DNA from: Eledone cirrhosa | Taxonomy: Eukaryota; Mollusca; Cephalopoda; Octopoda; Eledonidae | Assembly: GCA_964016885.1 (NCBI GenBank) | Contig: OZ024743.1 | Location: 168,213,833 to 168,277,832 of the forward strand | DNA: 64,000 nucleotides | Reading direction: 5' to 3' | Shown here: positions 1-9,831 of the stretch, one piece after another | How positions within the stretch are numbered: the first letter of the stretch is position 1 | Layout of the letters: the number at the start of each line of letters is the position of its first letter | Notes under the pieces: model-generated | What the model was told of the DNA's origin: nothing | Database searches by the model: none | Seen by the model: the letters and a program-made list of their open reading frames with translations, nothing else | Program-made: the position numbers and the translations under genes

Positions 1-420
1 GATGAGCACATCAATGCTGGAGCCGGATCGATAGCTTCCATAGTTGACCTTGGGCCAATCATCTGCTAAATGCACTTAATACGCGGATACTCAATAAAAA
101 CATAAATACATGTAAACCAAACTTCATCGTTTTCTTTTTTATTATATACACTTAGCTTGTGCATCGAGTGCTCATATCGATACCACGACCAGTAATTCAC
201 TGAATCAGCTAATATATATATATGTATATGTGTGTGTATATATATATATATACATATATATATACAGGAGTATATTAATTCATTTTTAATATATAGTAAC
301 TTTCTACATACTGGTTTCGTATTTAGGCACAAACCCAGCAATTTTTGGGCTGAAGAAAATCGATTAAATCGACGCATTATTTGACTGGTAACTTATTCTA
401 ATGAACCTGGAAAAATGATA
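1..420. other. No gene seen; AT-rich spacer
   Basis: No conserved coding sequence is visible on either strand. The stretch holds a (TA)n/(TG)n-type microsatellite around 211-265. Open frames here translate to microsatellite-derived residues. Confidence 0.6.
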
Positions 421-516
421 TGGCGGAGTTGATCGCATCTGGATTTGAACTCGGAACGTAAAGTGGTGTAACTAAAAGAATTTTTCCATCACCCTACCGA
501 TTCTGTCAATCCACCT
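421..516 (-). mobile_element. Decayed tRNA-derived SINE remnant
   Basis: The segment carries the reverse complement of a B-box-like motif (GGATTTGAACTC) followed by decayed forms of the SINE head ending in 'ctgtcaatccacc', which is shared with intact SINEs at 1179-1358 and 58045-58225. It lacks the conserved 3' body, so it is an old truncated copy. Pol III activity is unlikely. Confidence 0.55.
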
Positions 517-663
517 TTAGATATAGTAAACATACATTTAATAGAGCTGGGGCTATTTTAAACCTACATACATGCATTTCAATAATCGCAAAGTTCGTCA
601 ACACTCGCATACATATATACGTATATAATGTGTCAATGAATTAATGCCTTCATTAAACGTAGA

Positions 664-706
<43 letters not shown>

Positions 707-707
707 G

Positions 708-746
<39 letters not shown>

Positions 747-756
747 TTACTACTAC
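664..756 (+). repeat. (ACT)n microsatellite
   Basis: About 30 units of ACT with single-base interruptions. It lies directly upstream of a 5'-truncated LINE fragment, so it marks the 5' insertion boundary of that LINE. It reads as polythreonine in one frame, which is not evidence of a gene. Confidence 0.9.
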
Positions 757-1420
757 TGCCAATACATATAGACAGAGGGATCAAGGCCAACCGAACAGAT
801 ATTATAGTCAAAGACTACAAAGAAAAAAATGCTTTCTAATAGATGTATCTATCCCCACAGACAATAATATATCTTCCAAGGAAATAGAGAAACTCTACAA
901 ATATAAAGATCTAAGGATAGAAATAACTCGAATGTAGAAAATGAAAACAGAAACAATACCTATAATAATAGGTGCTGTGGGAATGATAAAAAAATACACA
1001 CAGACAAATACATAACCAAAACTCCATAGCTTACAATTATATACAGCATACAAAAGGAAACACTACTAGGCAGTGCACACATATTACGTAATATCAGTAC
1101 CATAGAAACAACATCAGCAAAAACCATACTGCTCATACCCAAGACGCACAGAGCTGTGCTCGGTAAAACAGTAATAATTGTTTCTACTTCAGGCACAAGG
1201 CCAGCAATTACCCAGTGCATTACTGGTACTTTATTTTATCGACCCCGTAAGGATGAAAGGCAAAGTCAACCGCGGCGGGATTTGAACTCAGATCGTAAAG
1301 GGACGTAACTATGCTGGAAAGCATGGCGTCCGACCCTCTACCGATACTGCCAATCCACCGGTAAAACAGTAATAATGTGCAATAAAAATAATAATGGAAA
1401 TAATAATAATAATGACTTCT
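757..1420 (+). mobile_element. 3' fragment of REL-endonuclease LINE (R4/Dong-like), split by a SINE
   Basis: In the + frame from about 775, the translation matches the C-terminal restriction-like endonuclease region of the LINEs at 9832-14970, including KCFLIDVSIPTDNN, YKYKDLRIEI and the TIPIIIGAVGMI segment. The usual RPD motif is RTD here, and the conserved Trp after the RM pair is a stop, so it is dead. A SINE with an 18-bp target duplication interrupts it at 1161-1376. The 3' end decays into AAT-rich sequence (1385-1415), matching the (AAT)n tail of related copies. The 5' boundary abuts an (ACT)n microsatellite. Confidence 0.75.
1179..1358 (-). mobile_element. tRNA-derived SINE (octopus OR2-like) with perfect TSD
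   Basis: Read on the minus strand, the element begins with a tRNA-like head: an A-box-like 'cggtagagggtcggacgcc' and a B-box-like GAGTTCAAATCC. It ends in a conserved body containing 'gataaaataaagtaccag'. It is flanked by a perfect 18-bp direct repeat at 1161-1178 and 1359-1376, a textbook target-site duplication from LINE-mediated insertion. The host sequence is a LINE fragment, so the SINE is the younger insertion. Class assignment follows the tRNA-derived SINEs known from octopuses; the subfamily is from memory. Confidence 0.9.
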
Positions 1421-1556
1421 TTATCAGCCACGCAGGGCTCACATTAAGGAAACATAAAAGACACTATATGACGATACTGTGTGGGGTTTTATTTGTGTAA
1501 AATAAAATTTATAAAAGAGACTAAGGAAATAAACATTTAGAACAAATATAACAAAT

Positions 1557-1613
1557 TCTCCAAAGTTGAGGAGACTACACGAGTGACCCGTAGATTCTCC
1601 TCAACTTTGGGGA
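1557..1613. repeat. Short inverted repeat (16-17 bp stem)
   Basis: 'ctccaaagttgaggaga' and its inverse surround a spacer of about 20 nt. It lies just downstream of the Tx1-like 3' end at 1640 (minus strand). It could be a structural 3'UTR element of that LINE or a fold-back duplication. Confidence 0.6.
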
Positions 1614-1639
1614 CAAAAAAAGGCAGTCACCCAGTCCGC

Positions 1640-2125
1640 TAGGGTAAAGTGTCCTCTCCCAGTTTTTCTACTCCAATCTACAGGCGTATGCTTAAGGCAG
1701 GCCCATTCACACGGACCATGATTGCCACTCTCATCCACCTTTCAACAAACTGGGTGGAAGGCAGCACTTCCCTCTCCACCCTGAATTTCCTCTTCAAGTG
1801 AAATCTAAAAAAGTTAATCAGGGCTTCACCGAAGGAGGAAAAGGACTGTCTTCAACCCTTTCAAATACGTCCACCACATGACCGCTTTCGCTATGGTTCC
1901 TCGGTAGAACTGCCAGCCCATGATTTCTCGAAGTTGTCCATGGGCCCTGAACCGAAAGTTCTCTGGAAGAGACTGGGTAGTTGGCTTTCGTCAACGCCCA
2001 GAGTCTCCCCAAGGACGTCCCCGCTTTTACTCTCCACTAACCCTTTATAAACGCTGAGGTGAAGTTTCCACCTATTATACTAACCGCTTTGCCGAGGACT
2101 GTCAGCGCTTGAAGACATTCCAGTC
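1640..2125 (-). pseudogene. Tx1-like LINE ORF2 C-terminal remnant
   Basis: On the minus strand, one frame upstream of a stop at about 1678-1680 contains RVEREVLPSTQFVERW and ends VNGPALSIRL. These align with the conserved C-terminal tail of the other Tx1-like copies (RVEREVLHPSKFAERW and similar at 24.9, 45.7 and 62.2 kb). Upstream pieces (2000-2125) resemble the ALTVLWQ...SGDSS region but are frame-shifted. The remnant is non-functional and 5' truncated, with no catalytic domain. Confidence 0.75.
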
Positions 2126-2378
2126 TGCAGTTCTGTCGGCCAGTTAACTCTTTAACATTTTGAATTAAGTTTGCTGCGTGTAAGTGCTATGAAAAGAAAA
2201 TATCCATTTTGATAGCAAACCATTCCTGAAGCACGAACTCATTCTTTACAAAATGAATAAATTTCTGTAAACAAAAGCTTAACCAATTCATAGACACATT
2301 TCTCATGAAAGGAACTGTATTTCAATTTATCAAATTTCATTTTTAGACATTACTTACGAAAAAGTTCCATATCAAATA

Positions 2379-2870
2379 ATGTTGGCAGATTTTAATTCAA
2401 ATAGGATCTCTTTCGGTCTTACCCCACTGTCATGCCGTTATAGTGCTGACCACTTTTCAAGTCATGCTTCTCTCAACGAGATCATAATGCAAGGCCTGGA
2501 CGCCGCAGGTTTCCCTTCCCAGCTCGAGCTTGTGGAGCTGAATCGAGGTGACGGTAAAAGGTCAGACGGCATGACAATCTTACCGTTCTGCAGTGGTAAG
2601 CCTCTCATCTGGGATGGTACAATTTGACACCTGTTGCATTCGATGACTAGCCCAGGCATCGCAGATCATGAAGTAGCTGATAAGTTTGTGGTCGAAACTG
2701 GGGCAGTGGAGACTTTCGGAGTTTTTTGCCCGGGACCACACCCTACTCACTGCTTTCGAGGCGGAATTGGCTACCCGCAAGTTGGAGTGACTATTCCAAC
2801 GTGTCTCTCTCCCCATCCTATAGAGCAGTGTCTTTTCCATTCTATCCGTTGGGTCCACAAGGCGGAATGA
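2379..2870 (+). pseudogene. Retroelement-associated RPDG...LxWDxT domain remnant
   Basis: Translation gives AAGFPSQLELVELNRGDGKR, then SDGMT, then KPLIWDGT, a decayed match to a module seen at the C-terminus of many invertebrate retroelement polyproteins (consensus DGKRPDGxT...LVWDxT). The spacing resembles a PD-(D/E)XK nuclease core, but that is inference. The frame closes at about 2627 and related sequence continues in other frames toward 2870. The clade is not determined. Confidence 0.5.
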
Positions 2871-2915
2871 CCCTTAAACAACTATCGGCAAATCAACACA
2901 CACACTCTCTGGCTA

Positions 2916-2918
<3 letters not shown>

Positions 2919-3012
<94 letters not shown>

Positions 3013-3035
3013 CTCTCTCTCTCTCTCTCTCTGTT
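2919..3035. repeat. (CA)n-(CT)n compound microsatellite
   Basis: About 45 CA units run directly into about 12 CT units, followed by a pyrimidine-rich tract to about 3130. Confidence 0.95.
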
Positions 3036-3454
3036 TCTTTCTTTCTCTCTCGCTCATTTTCTGCCTCACTCGTCTCTCACGCTCTACCTCTCACACTCTC
3101 TACCTTTCTCAAACTCTTGGTTTCTCCCTATTTTTCCCCAAGTATGCCATATTTCTGGATGTGTTGTAAATGCTTCAGTGTGTTGCATTCGATTCTTTTA
3201 TATTTGTTTAAACATAGAAGTAATTGATGAAAGCAGTGGAAGTGGTGAGAGCAGAAAGGAGGAAATAGCTGTGAAACATGGTGGAAGTAATTATGTCAAT
3301 AGTCGTGGTTGTGGTATTGGCGACGGCAGTGTCGATGGTATTAGTAGTGGTGAGTAAGGCCAGTGCTTTTAGTTTAAGTTGTGTGGTGGGAGATAATAAT
3401 TGGAGTGTGTGCTTGCTAGTAATGAATATGGGGCTGCAATAGTGGCCTAATGTA

Positions 3455-3800
3455 TGTTTGATTCGTAATTCCCGAGGGAGTTGTAGGTGTGCCAGACTGA
3501 CATACGACGTTTCCAGGACATTTTGTAAACCTGGCAGAAGCCATTTCGTCTCCAGGTGTGAATACAACATATTTCTTCCAGTGATTGATAGAGAGAGTGG
3601 GAAAATGGAAGTGAGAAAGATATATAGAGGAAGAATCGACCTAGTGCTAGAGTGGTACTTTTTTATCGACTTTGAATGGATTAAAGTCAAAATTGACCAC
3701 GGTGGGATTTCAACTCAGGGAGCAAAGAGTCGAAGTGAATATTGCAAAGCATTCTATCTGATGTTCACCACCTATAGAGACTTAATAATAATCAACAAAA
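3455..3800 (-). mobile_element. Long SINE-like repeat, family 2 (decayed)
   Basis: The unit contains a B-box-like inverse (GGGATTTCAACTC), a 'tggtacttttttatcgac' body related to the short SINE, and an extra segment with 'cctggcagaagcc...ctccaggtg' and purine-rich 'gagagagtgggaaaa'. The same order recurs at 41000-41285 and 58960-59200 and, on the opposite strand, at 59965-60240. The four related copies define an interspersed family longer than the common SINE. Confidence 0.65.
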
Positions 3801-3829
3801 ACGAGAGAAGCTTTCCAGTTTCAAGATGA

Positions 3830-4960
3830 CTGAGTACCAATACTACTATATACAGCGGTACCATTAGTTGTTGGTGTTGTTTAATCCCAGATCAGTTCAG
3901 ATCGATCAGATCTATGTTTAGAAGCATTCAAGCCATCACCATCACATATTTTTCTTATGCACATTGCAACCATTATCTCACTAACGATATACTATGATTG
4001 GAAGGAACTCAAATGCTGTTTCTAAAACGTAATGGTCCTTTCAGCATTGGTCCATGATTCATTGTGTGTTGATTTCCTTTATAGGCATGAAGCAAATTTA
4101 TTGGGAGAAAACAATTAGTTATATCGATCTCAGTAGTTGTAGGATACTTCATTTTATTCATCCCTAGAAGATAAAAGTTAAAGCTGACGTTAGCACGACT
4201 TGAATTAAGAATGTGAAATGCCATAAATAAATACCGTAGATATGGATAAGTTGCACAAAGCATTCTGTGGTTTTAAAGTATACATAAAACAGTACTTCAC
4301 GAGATAACGAAGAAGCCTTTCTGTGGTGACTCTACATACTAGAAATAGCAACGAAAATTTCTTCAAATTACATTTATCGTGTTCAGAAGAGGACTGGGCA
4401 TTAAAACCGACCGGGTATTTGGGTGACGCTAATTAACAGGCTGCAGTCTGCCGAGGACCAGAAGCACTTTTTTAACCACTCAGCTGAGGCGCATTCTATT
4501 TTTGGTTCAATATTTGTTCAACAGCTATGACTTCAGTTCTCTGTGACATTTGTTTTCATTTTTTAAAATATCTTTTACCAAACTCAACAACCAGCCGGAT
4601 ATTGCCCCTAAATGCGGCCAGTAAACCTCTGACCGTATAAAAAAAGGACATATTGGATAATTTTGAATGTATATGTCCAAGCGCAAATGACCATAATAAT
4701 AATCGAGTACTATAAGTAATAGGTGAGAAAATTAGGGAATGTACTCCTGGAGTCGGAAAAAGTGGACATAAAATCTGTTTATTTTTCTCCGCCTCCCGGT
4801 CATTCTACCCGATTTTCCTACATATTGTATTTCCGACATATTGTATTATTTTAGGTGTTTCCATTGGGACAGAAACATTTCATTCCAAAGGTACTTATGC
4901 TTCGTTGGCTTATTCCTAACAACTCATTTAGCCTGTCATATAAGTAACAATGGCTTCTCA
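3830..4960. other. No gene seen; unique-looking AT-rich DNA
   Basis: I see no coding motif, long repeat or microsatellite of note. Short open frames on both strands have no recognisable domain. Confidence 0.5.
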
Positions 4961-4967
4961 CTCTGGA

Positions 4968-6064
4968 GATTTTAGAAAGTGTAGGAGAGTTCTAAGGGCA
5001 GCTAAGCCCGACTATATCTATAAATAGACAAACCTCTTGAATAATGTAAGTGAAAAGGGAGGTAACTATGAAAAAAGCTAAGGTAGGCAACTCATGTTAC
5101 ACAGGGGACACTGGGTTAAGTTGAAAAGTCGAAGATAATAAGTTCAATGGTTCTGGTTTAGATAAGTTTTTCAGAACACAGTTTGCTTCATGAGGACAGT
5201 GACTCAAGCTGTCGTGGCGCGTGTTTAAGAAGCGTTTTCCCGAAGTCATTTATGAGAGTATTTTCCATTTCTCCGAGTTACACAGCTGGCAAAATTTCGT
5301 CCCATTGACATCTTTCCAGTATCCTTCTTGTAATGGACAACTCTGTGCCTTTATTTTTGAGGTTCTACACACGGTTCGCGAAGTGAGTGGTATGCTTTTT
5401 ATCAGGACGTTTGAATGTTTCGTGGTTCAGAAAACGGCTTGGGAACCGGCTATCAGACATTCCTACATAATTCTAGACTTCAGTTTGGTGGTTCTGGTTA
5501 ATCGAAGTCATTTTTGTTTCATATATCACTGCTGGAGTGTTGCACTGTTAATCCAGGGGGCATGCCTCAAGCTTTCTGCAAGAGCATCCGTAAAGTGGAA
5601 GGCTTTTGCGTTTCTTGTTGATGTGGGATTTCATGTTATTTGTACAAAACAGTCTATTTTCACTTTGGCAGTTGAATATTTGCTGGTATGTATGGCCTAC
5701 GGGGAAGTGAAAATCTAAGAGGGCTAGGAATTTTCTATCTAAATTAATCTTCACATTGAGTGCGAATAGTGACTCTAAACACACGACGGCTTTATGTCTA
5801 GGTTTTTTCCTGTTAGATGTTGGAGGAGGGGGGATTTGGAGAGTAAGTGATTCTCTCAGAGATGCCTACAGATCGGATTAATTGAACTTATTTTCTTCGA
5901 CTTTTCAAATTAACCCCTTGGACCATTGTATAACGCAAGTTTGCCTACCTTGACTTTTTTATAGTTAAATCCCTTTTCACTTACATTATTCAAGGGGTTT
6001 GTCTATTTATAACTGAATAGGTAATTACCTACACTTAGAACTCTCTGAAAAATTCTAAAATATC
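4968..6064. mobile_element. DNA element with long terminal inverted repeats (~180 bp)
   Basis: The left end (about 4968-5155) and right end (about 5875-6064) are inverted copies of each other. Shared blocks include 'gagagttctaag', 'ataaatagacaaac', 'cttgaataatgtaagtga', 'aaggtaggcaa', 'ttgaaaagtcgaaga' and 'ataagttcaat'. The roughly 720-bp interior includes a 165-codon open frame (5221-5718, +) with no recognisable transposase motif. The arms have diverged by substitutions and small indels, so the element is old. It is probably a non-autonomous or degraded cut-and-paste transposon; the superfamily is unknown and I could not define a clean target duplication. Confidence 0.75.
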
Positions 6065-6135
6065 AATGCGGACAGGCCATTTTTAATTATATGATAGGCT
6101 GAATGAGTTGAGGGGAAAGACCCAAGGAAACTTAA

Positions 6136-6590
<455 letters not shown>

Positions 6591-6722
6591 GGAACCAGTA
6601 AAACCCCGACAGCTAAGCTCAAGCCGTTTCGACGGCTAATTCTGGACCTAAAAGGTCCAGAATTACCCACTCTACTACCTCAAGTATTGAGTACTTTGGT
6701 GCGTTATGGTCCACCTGGTTCC
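6591..6722. mobile_element. Small TA-embedded element with GGAACCAG termini
   Basis: The 132-bp unit begins GGAACCAG and ends CTGGTTCC, so its termini are inverted. It contains a perfect internal stem (TCTGGACC / GGTCCAGA). A related copy at 21625-21811 is in inverse orientation. Both are embedded in (TA)n arrays, which suggests TA-targeted insertion of a MITE-like element. Confidence 0.6.
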
Positions 6723-6739
6723 TTACCACATTTCCTTCG

Positions 6740-6740
<1 letters not shown>

Positions 6741-6772
<32 letters not shown>

Positions 6773-6773
6773 T

Positions 6774-6866
<93 letters not shown>

Positions 6867-6906
6867 TATAAGTATATATATATATTTATATATATATAAA
6901 TATATG

Positions 6907-6976
<70 letters not shown>
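6741..6976. repeat. (TA)n array
   Basis: About 235 bp of TA units with sporadic ATAAGTATA and ATATGTATA interruptions. Confidence 0.95.
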
Positions 6977-6978
<2 letters not shown>

Positions 6979-7258
6979 AAAGTTCTATTTAAATTGTTGG
7001 GATACAACAAGCAAATATTTTTATAACTGATATAAAGCACTCGACAAGTATTTGGAGTAAATATACGATATTAACTATCCTGATGTCTTCCAAAAGTAAC
7101 GGTTGCATTTTGAAAGGGTACGTCAATGTTTATTTATAAAACTGGAATATATTGTATTTTGTCTGATGAAGGCATACCATAATTTAACATGGTATCCTTG
7201 AAATATGTATAATAAAATAAATATGGTTTTATAAATATAGTTTCCATTTGTTAATATC
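6977..7258. other. No gene seen
   Basis: AT-rich spacer between TA arrays without coding motifs or recognisable repeats. Confidence 0.5.
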
Positions 7259-7314
<56 letters not shown>

Positions 7315-7435
7315 CTACCAAAATATACGGTAGTGTCCAATCCGTATGAAGAACTCAATGTAATCCAAATTTCATGAAAAGAAAAGATGTATTCAAAACA
7401 TTTTTCGATGAAAATCACACGAAAACAGAGTAAAG

Positions 7436-7820
7436 ATAAATTAATAAAAACAATGAATAAAAACAAAGAAACAGTTCCTTATATAAAAAAATTCATCATT
7501 TAACGATCGTTTCTAGGATATATATGTGTGTGTTGGTATGTATATCATATAGATCTATGTAAATATTTTACAAAGTATCAGAGGGAATATACATACATAC
7601 CTACACATATATATGCTGTCTTCAGAAATAAAGATTATTTCTGAAGACAGCATATATATGTGTAGGTATGTATATTCCCTCTGATAGTTTGTAAATTTTT
7701 TACATAGATCTATATGATATACATACCAACACACACATATATATCCTAGAAACGATCGTAAAATGATGAATTTTTTGATATAAGGAACTGTTTATTTGTT
7801 TTTATTCATTGTTTTTATTA

Positions 7821-7828
<8 letters not shown>
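7436..7828. repeat. Fold-back inverted repeat (~195-bp arms, centre ~7633)
   Basis: The arms meet at 'cagaaata-aagat-tatttctg'. The left arm contains 'agtaaagataaattaataaa', 'cagttccttatat' and 'cgatcgtttctaggatat', each found inverted on the right. The spacer is about 5 nt and the arms are nearly identical. The right arm runs directly into a (TA)n array, and another TA/GATA tract lies at 7259-7312. Possible readings are a fold-back MITE or an inverted duplication. Confidence 0.85.
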
Positions 7829-7893
<65 letters not shown>

Positions 7894-7943
7894 TATTTAT
7901 ATATATTTATATATATATTTATATATATATATTTATATATATA

Positions 7944-7986
<43 letters not shown>

Positions 7987-8035
7987 TTATATATACATTT
8001 ATATATAAATAAATATATATATATATATATATATA
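7825..8035. repeat. (TA)n array
   Basis: About 210 bp of TA with regular ATATTTATA interruptions that form a higher-order repeat. Confidence 0.95.
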
Positions 8036-8475
8036 AATTGTTATGCTTTGGGAGGGTCATGTTGTCAATAAGAAACACACGCACCAGATGCTTTCACTCC
8101 AATTTATTATAAATTAAATTTATAAATTTAAGAATTTATAAATTTCCGGTTGGTTCCACAACCGGACGGTTGTTCATATATTGTCAAAGTTCTTTCGTCA
8201 CACATTCTGTCACCTCTTCAGTGACTGGGGATTCTTTTCTTTGTTTTTGTGCTTCTATCAAAGGAGAGGCACAAAAACAAAAAAAAAGAAAATAATTCCA
8301 GTCACTGAACCAACCAACCAACCGGAAATTTATAAATTTAATTTATAATAAATTGGAGTGAAAGTTACCGGTGCGTGTGTTTCGTATTGGCAACATGACC
8401 CTCCCAAAGTATAACAATATCTGTTTCAACACACGTTTTCAGATAAAGAATCCTGCTAAACAAATTCAGAAACGA
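8036..8475. repeat. Fold-back interspersed repeat, family F1
   Basis: Inverted arms share 'ctttgggagggtcatgttg', 'cacacgcacc', 'tttcactccaatttattat', 'ccggttggtt' and 'cagtgactgg'. The centre lies near 8255 around the 'aaaacaaa...tttgttttt' segments. One end continues as 'cagataaagaatcctgctaa', which recurs at 22420-22450 and 43960-43990. A longer single-arm relative is at 22137-22450. All three ends stop at (TA)n arrays, so TA is the likely target. Confidence 0.8.
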
Positions 8476-8748
8476 AATATATATATATATATATATACAC
8501 ATATATCGGTATATTATATACCTAAACACATTAACTCATTCGTATATTTTGTTACTGAAACTGTCGCCCATCCTCAAATACAGTACAATGTAAAATAAGC
8601 AAGAGAATTCACAACAGAAGGGAGGGGGAGTGAAGAAGAGATATTTTTTAATTTCTCCTTTCGTTTTTTCTTTCTCCCACCCTGACATTCTTTTTCTTTC
8701 TTTCTCTTTAATCTGTCTGTCTCTCCCTCTCTCTCACTCTCTCTATCT

Positions 8749-9428
<680 letters not shown>

Positions 9429-9816
9429 TGATTGTTACTGTTGAAAAGGAAAATCAGGGTGGAGGGGACGTGCTGCCTTCCAGCCAGTTTGTAGAGAGGT
9501 GGGTGAGAGAGCCAAGAATGGCCCTGAGCGTGTGCCTGTAGTATTGTAGGAGGAAAACTGGAAAAGGGCGCTTGCCCTCGCGGTCAGGGTGACTATGGTT
9601 TTTTGGGGGGCTTTATCCACGCGTGACCCTCGGAAGTCTCCCTACTATTGGAGAATTTTTCCTTGTTTAATTTTTTTTATACCTTTGTTTGTGTTTTTTT
9701 ATGGGTTTTTTTACACGCAGAAATGTCCATTTGTACCGTCCTGTATTGTCCAGTATTGTCCTGTGCTGTCCTTAATGTTATACTTTATGTCAGCCTTTGT
9801 GGTTAATAAATAAAGC
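9429..9816 (+). mobile_element. 3' end of a Tx1-like LINE followed by (ATT)n
   Basis: With one frameshift, the + strand encodes KRKIRVEG then DVLPSSQFVERWVREPRMAL, the Tx1-like ORF2 C-terminal tail, and a stop at about 9543. A 3'UTR follows, ending 'gcctttgtggttaataaataaagc', homologous to 'gcccctgtggcaaataaagaaa' at the 3' ends of the copies at 25.27 and 46.08 kb. Unlike those, which end at TATC repeats, this copy ends at (ATT)n. The C-terminal tail and 3'UTR alone are present, so it is a severely 5'-truncated insertion. Confidence 0.75.
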
Positions 9817-9831
9817 ATTATTATTATTATT
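9817..9831. repeat. (ATT)5 shared junction of two LINEs
   Basis: Five ATT units separate the 3' end of the + strand Tx1-like copy (9816) from the 3' end of the minus-strand REL LINE (9832). The two elements therefore meet tail to tail on the same microsatellite. Confidence 0.85.

Noticed and set aside
1300..1358. tRNA genes at SINE heads
   Set aside because: A- and B-box-like motifs are present but no cloverleaf with acceptor stem and anticodon arm; these are SINE promoters, not tRNA genes.
4009..4263. 84-codon minus frame in unique-looking DNA
   Set aside because: No motif, no start context support and no conserved neighbour; length is within chance for AT-rich sequence.
5221..5718. 165-codon frame inside the TIR element as a possible transposase
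   Set aside because: No DDE/DDD motif, zinc finger or other recognisable domain, and the element is too short; kept only as a note under the element.
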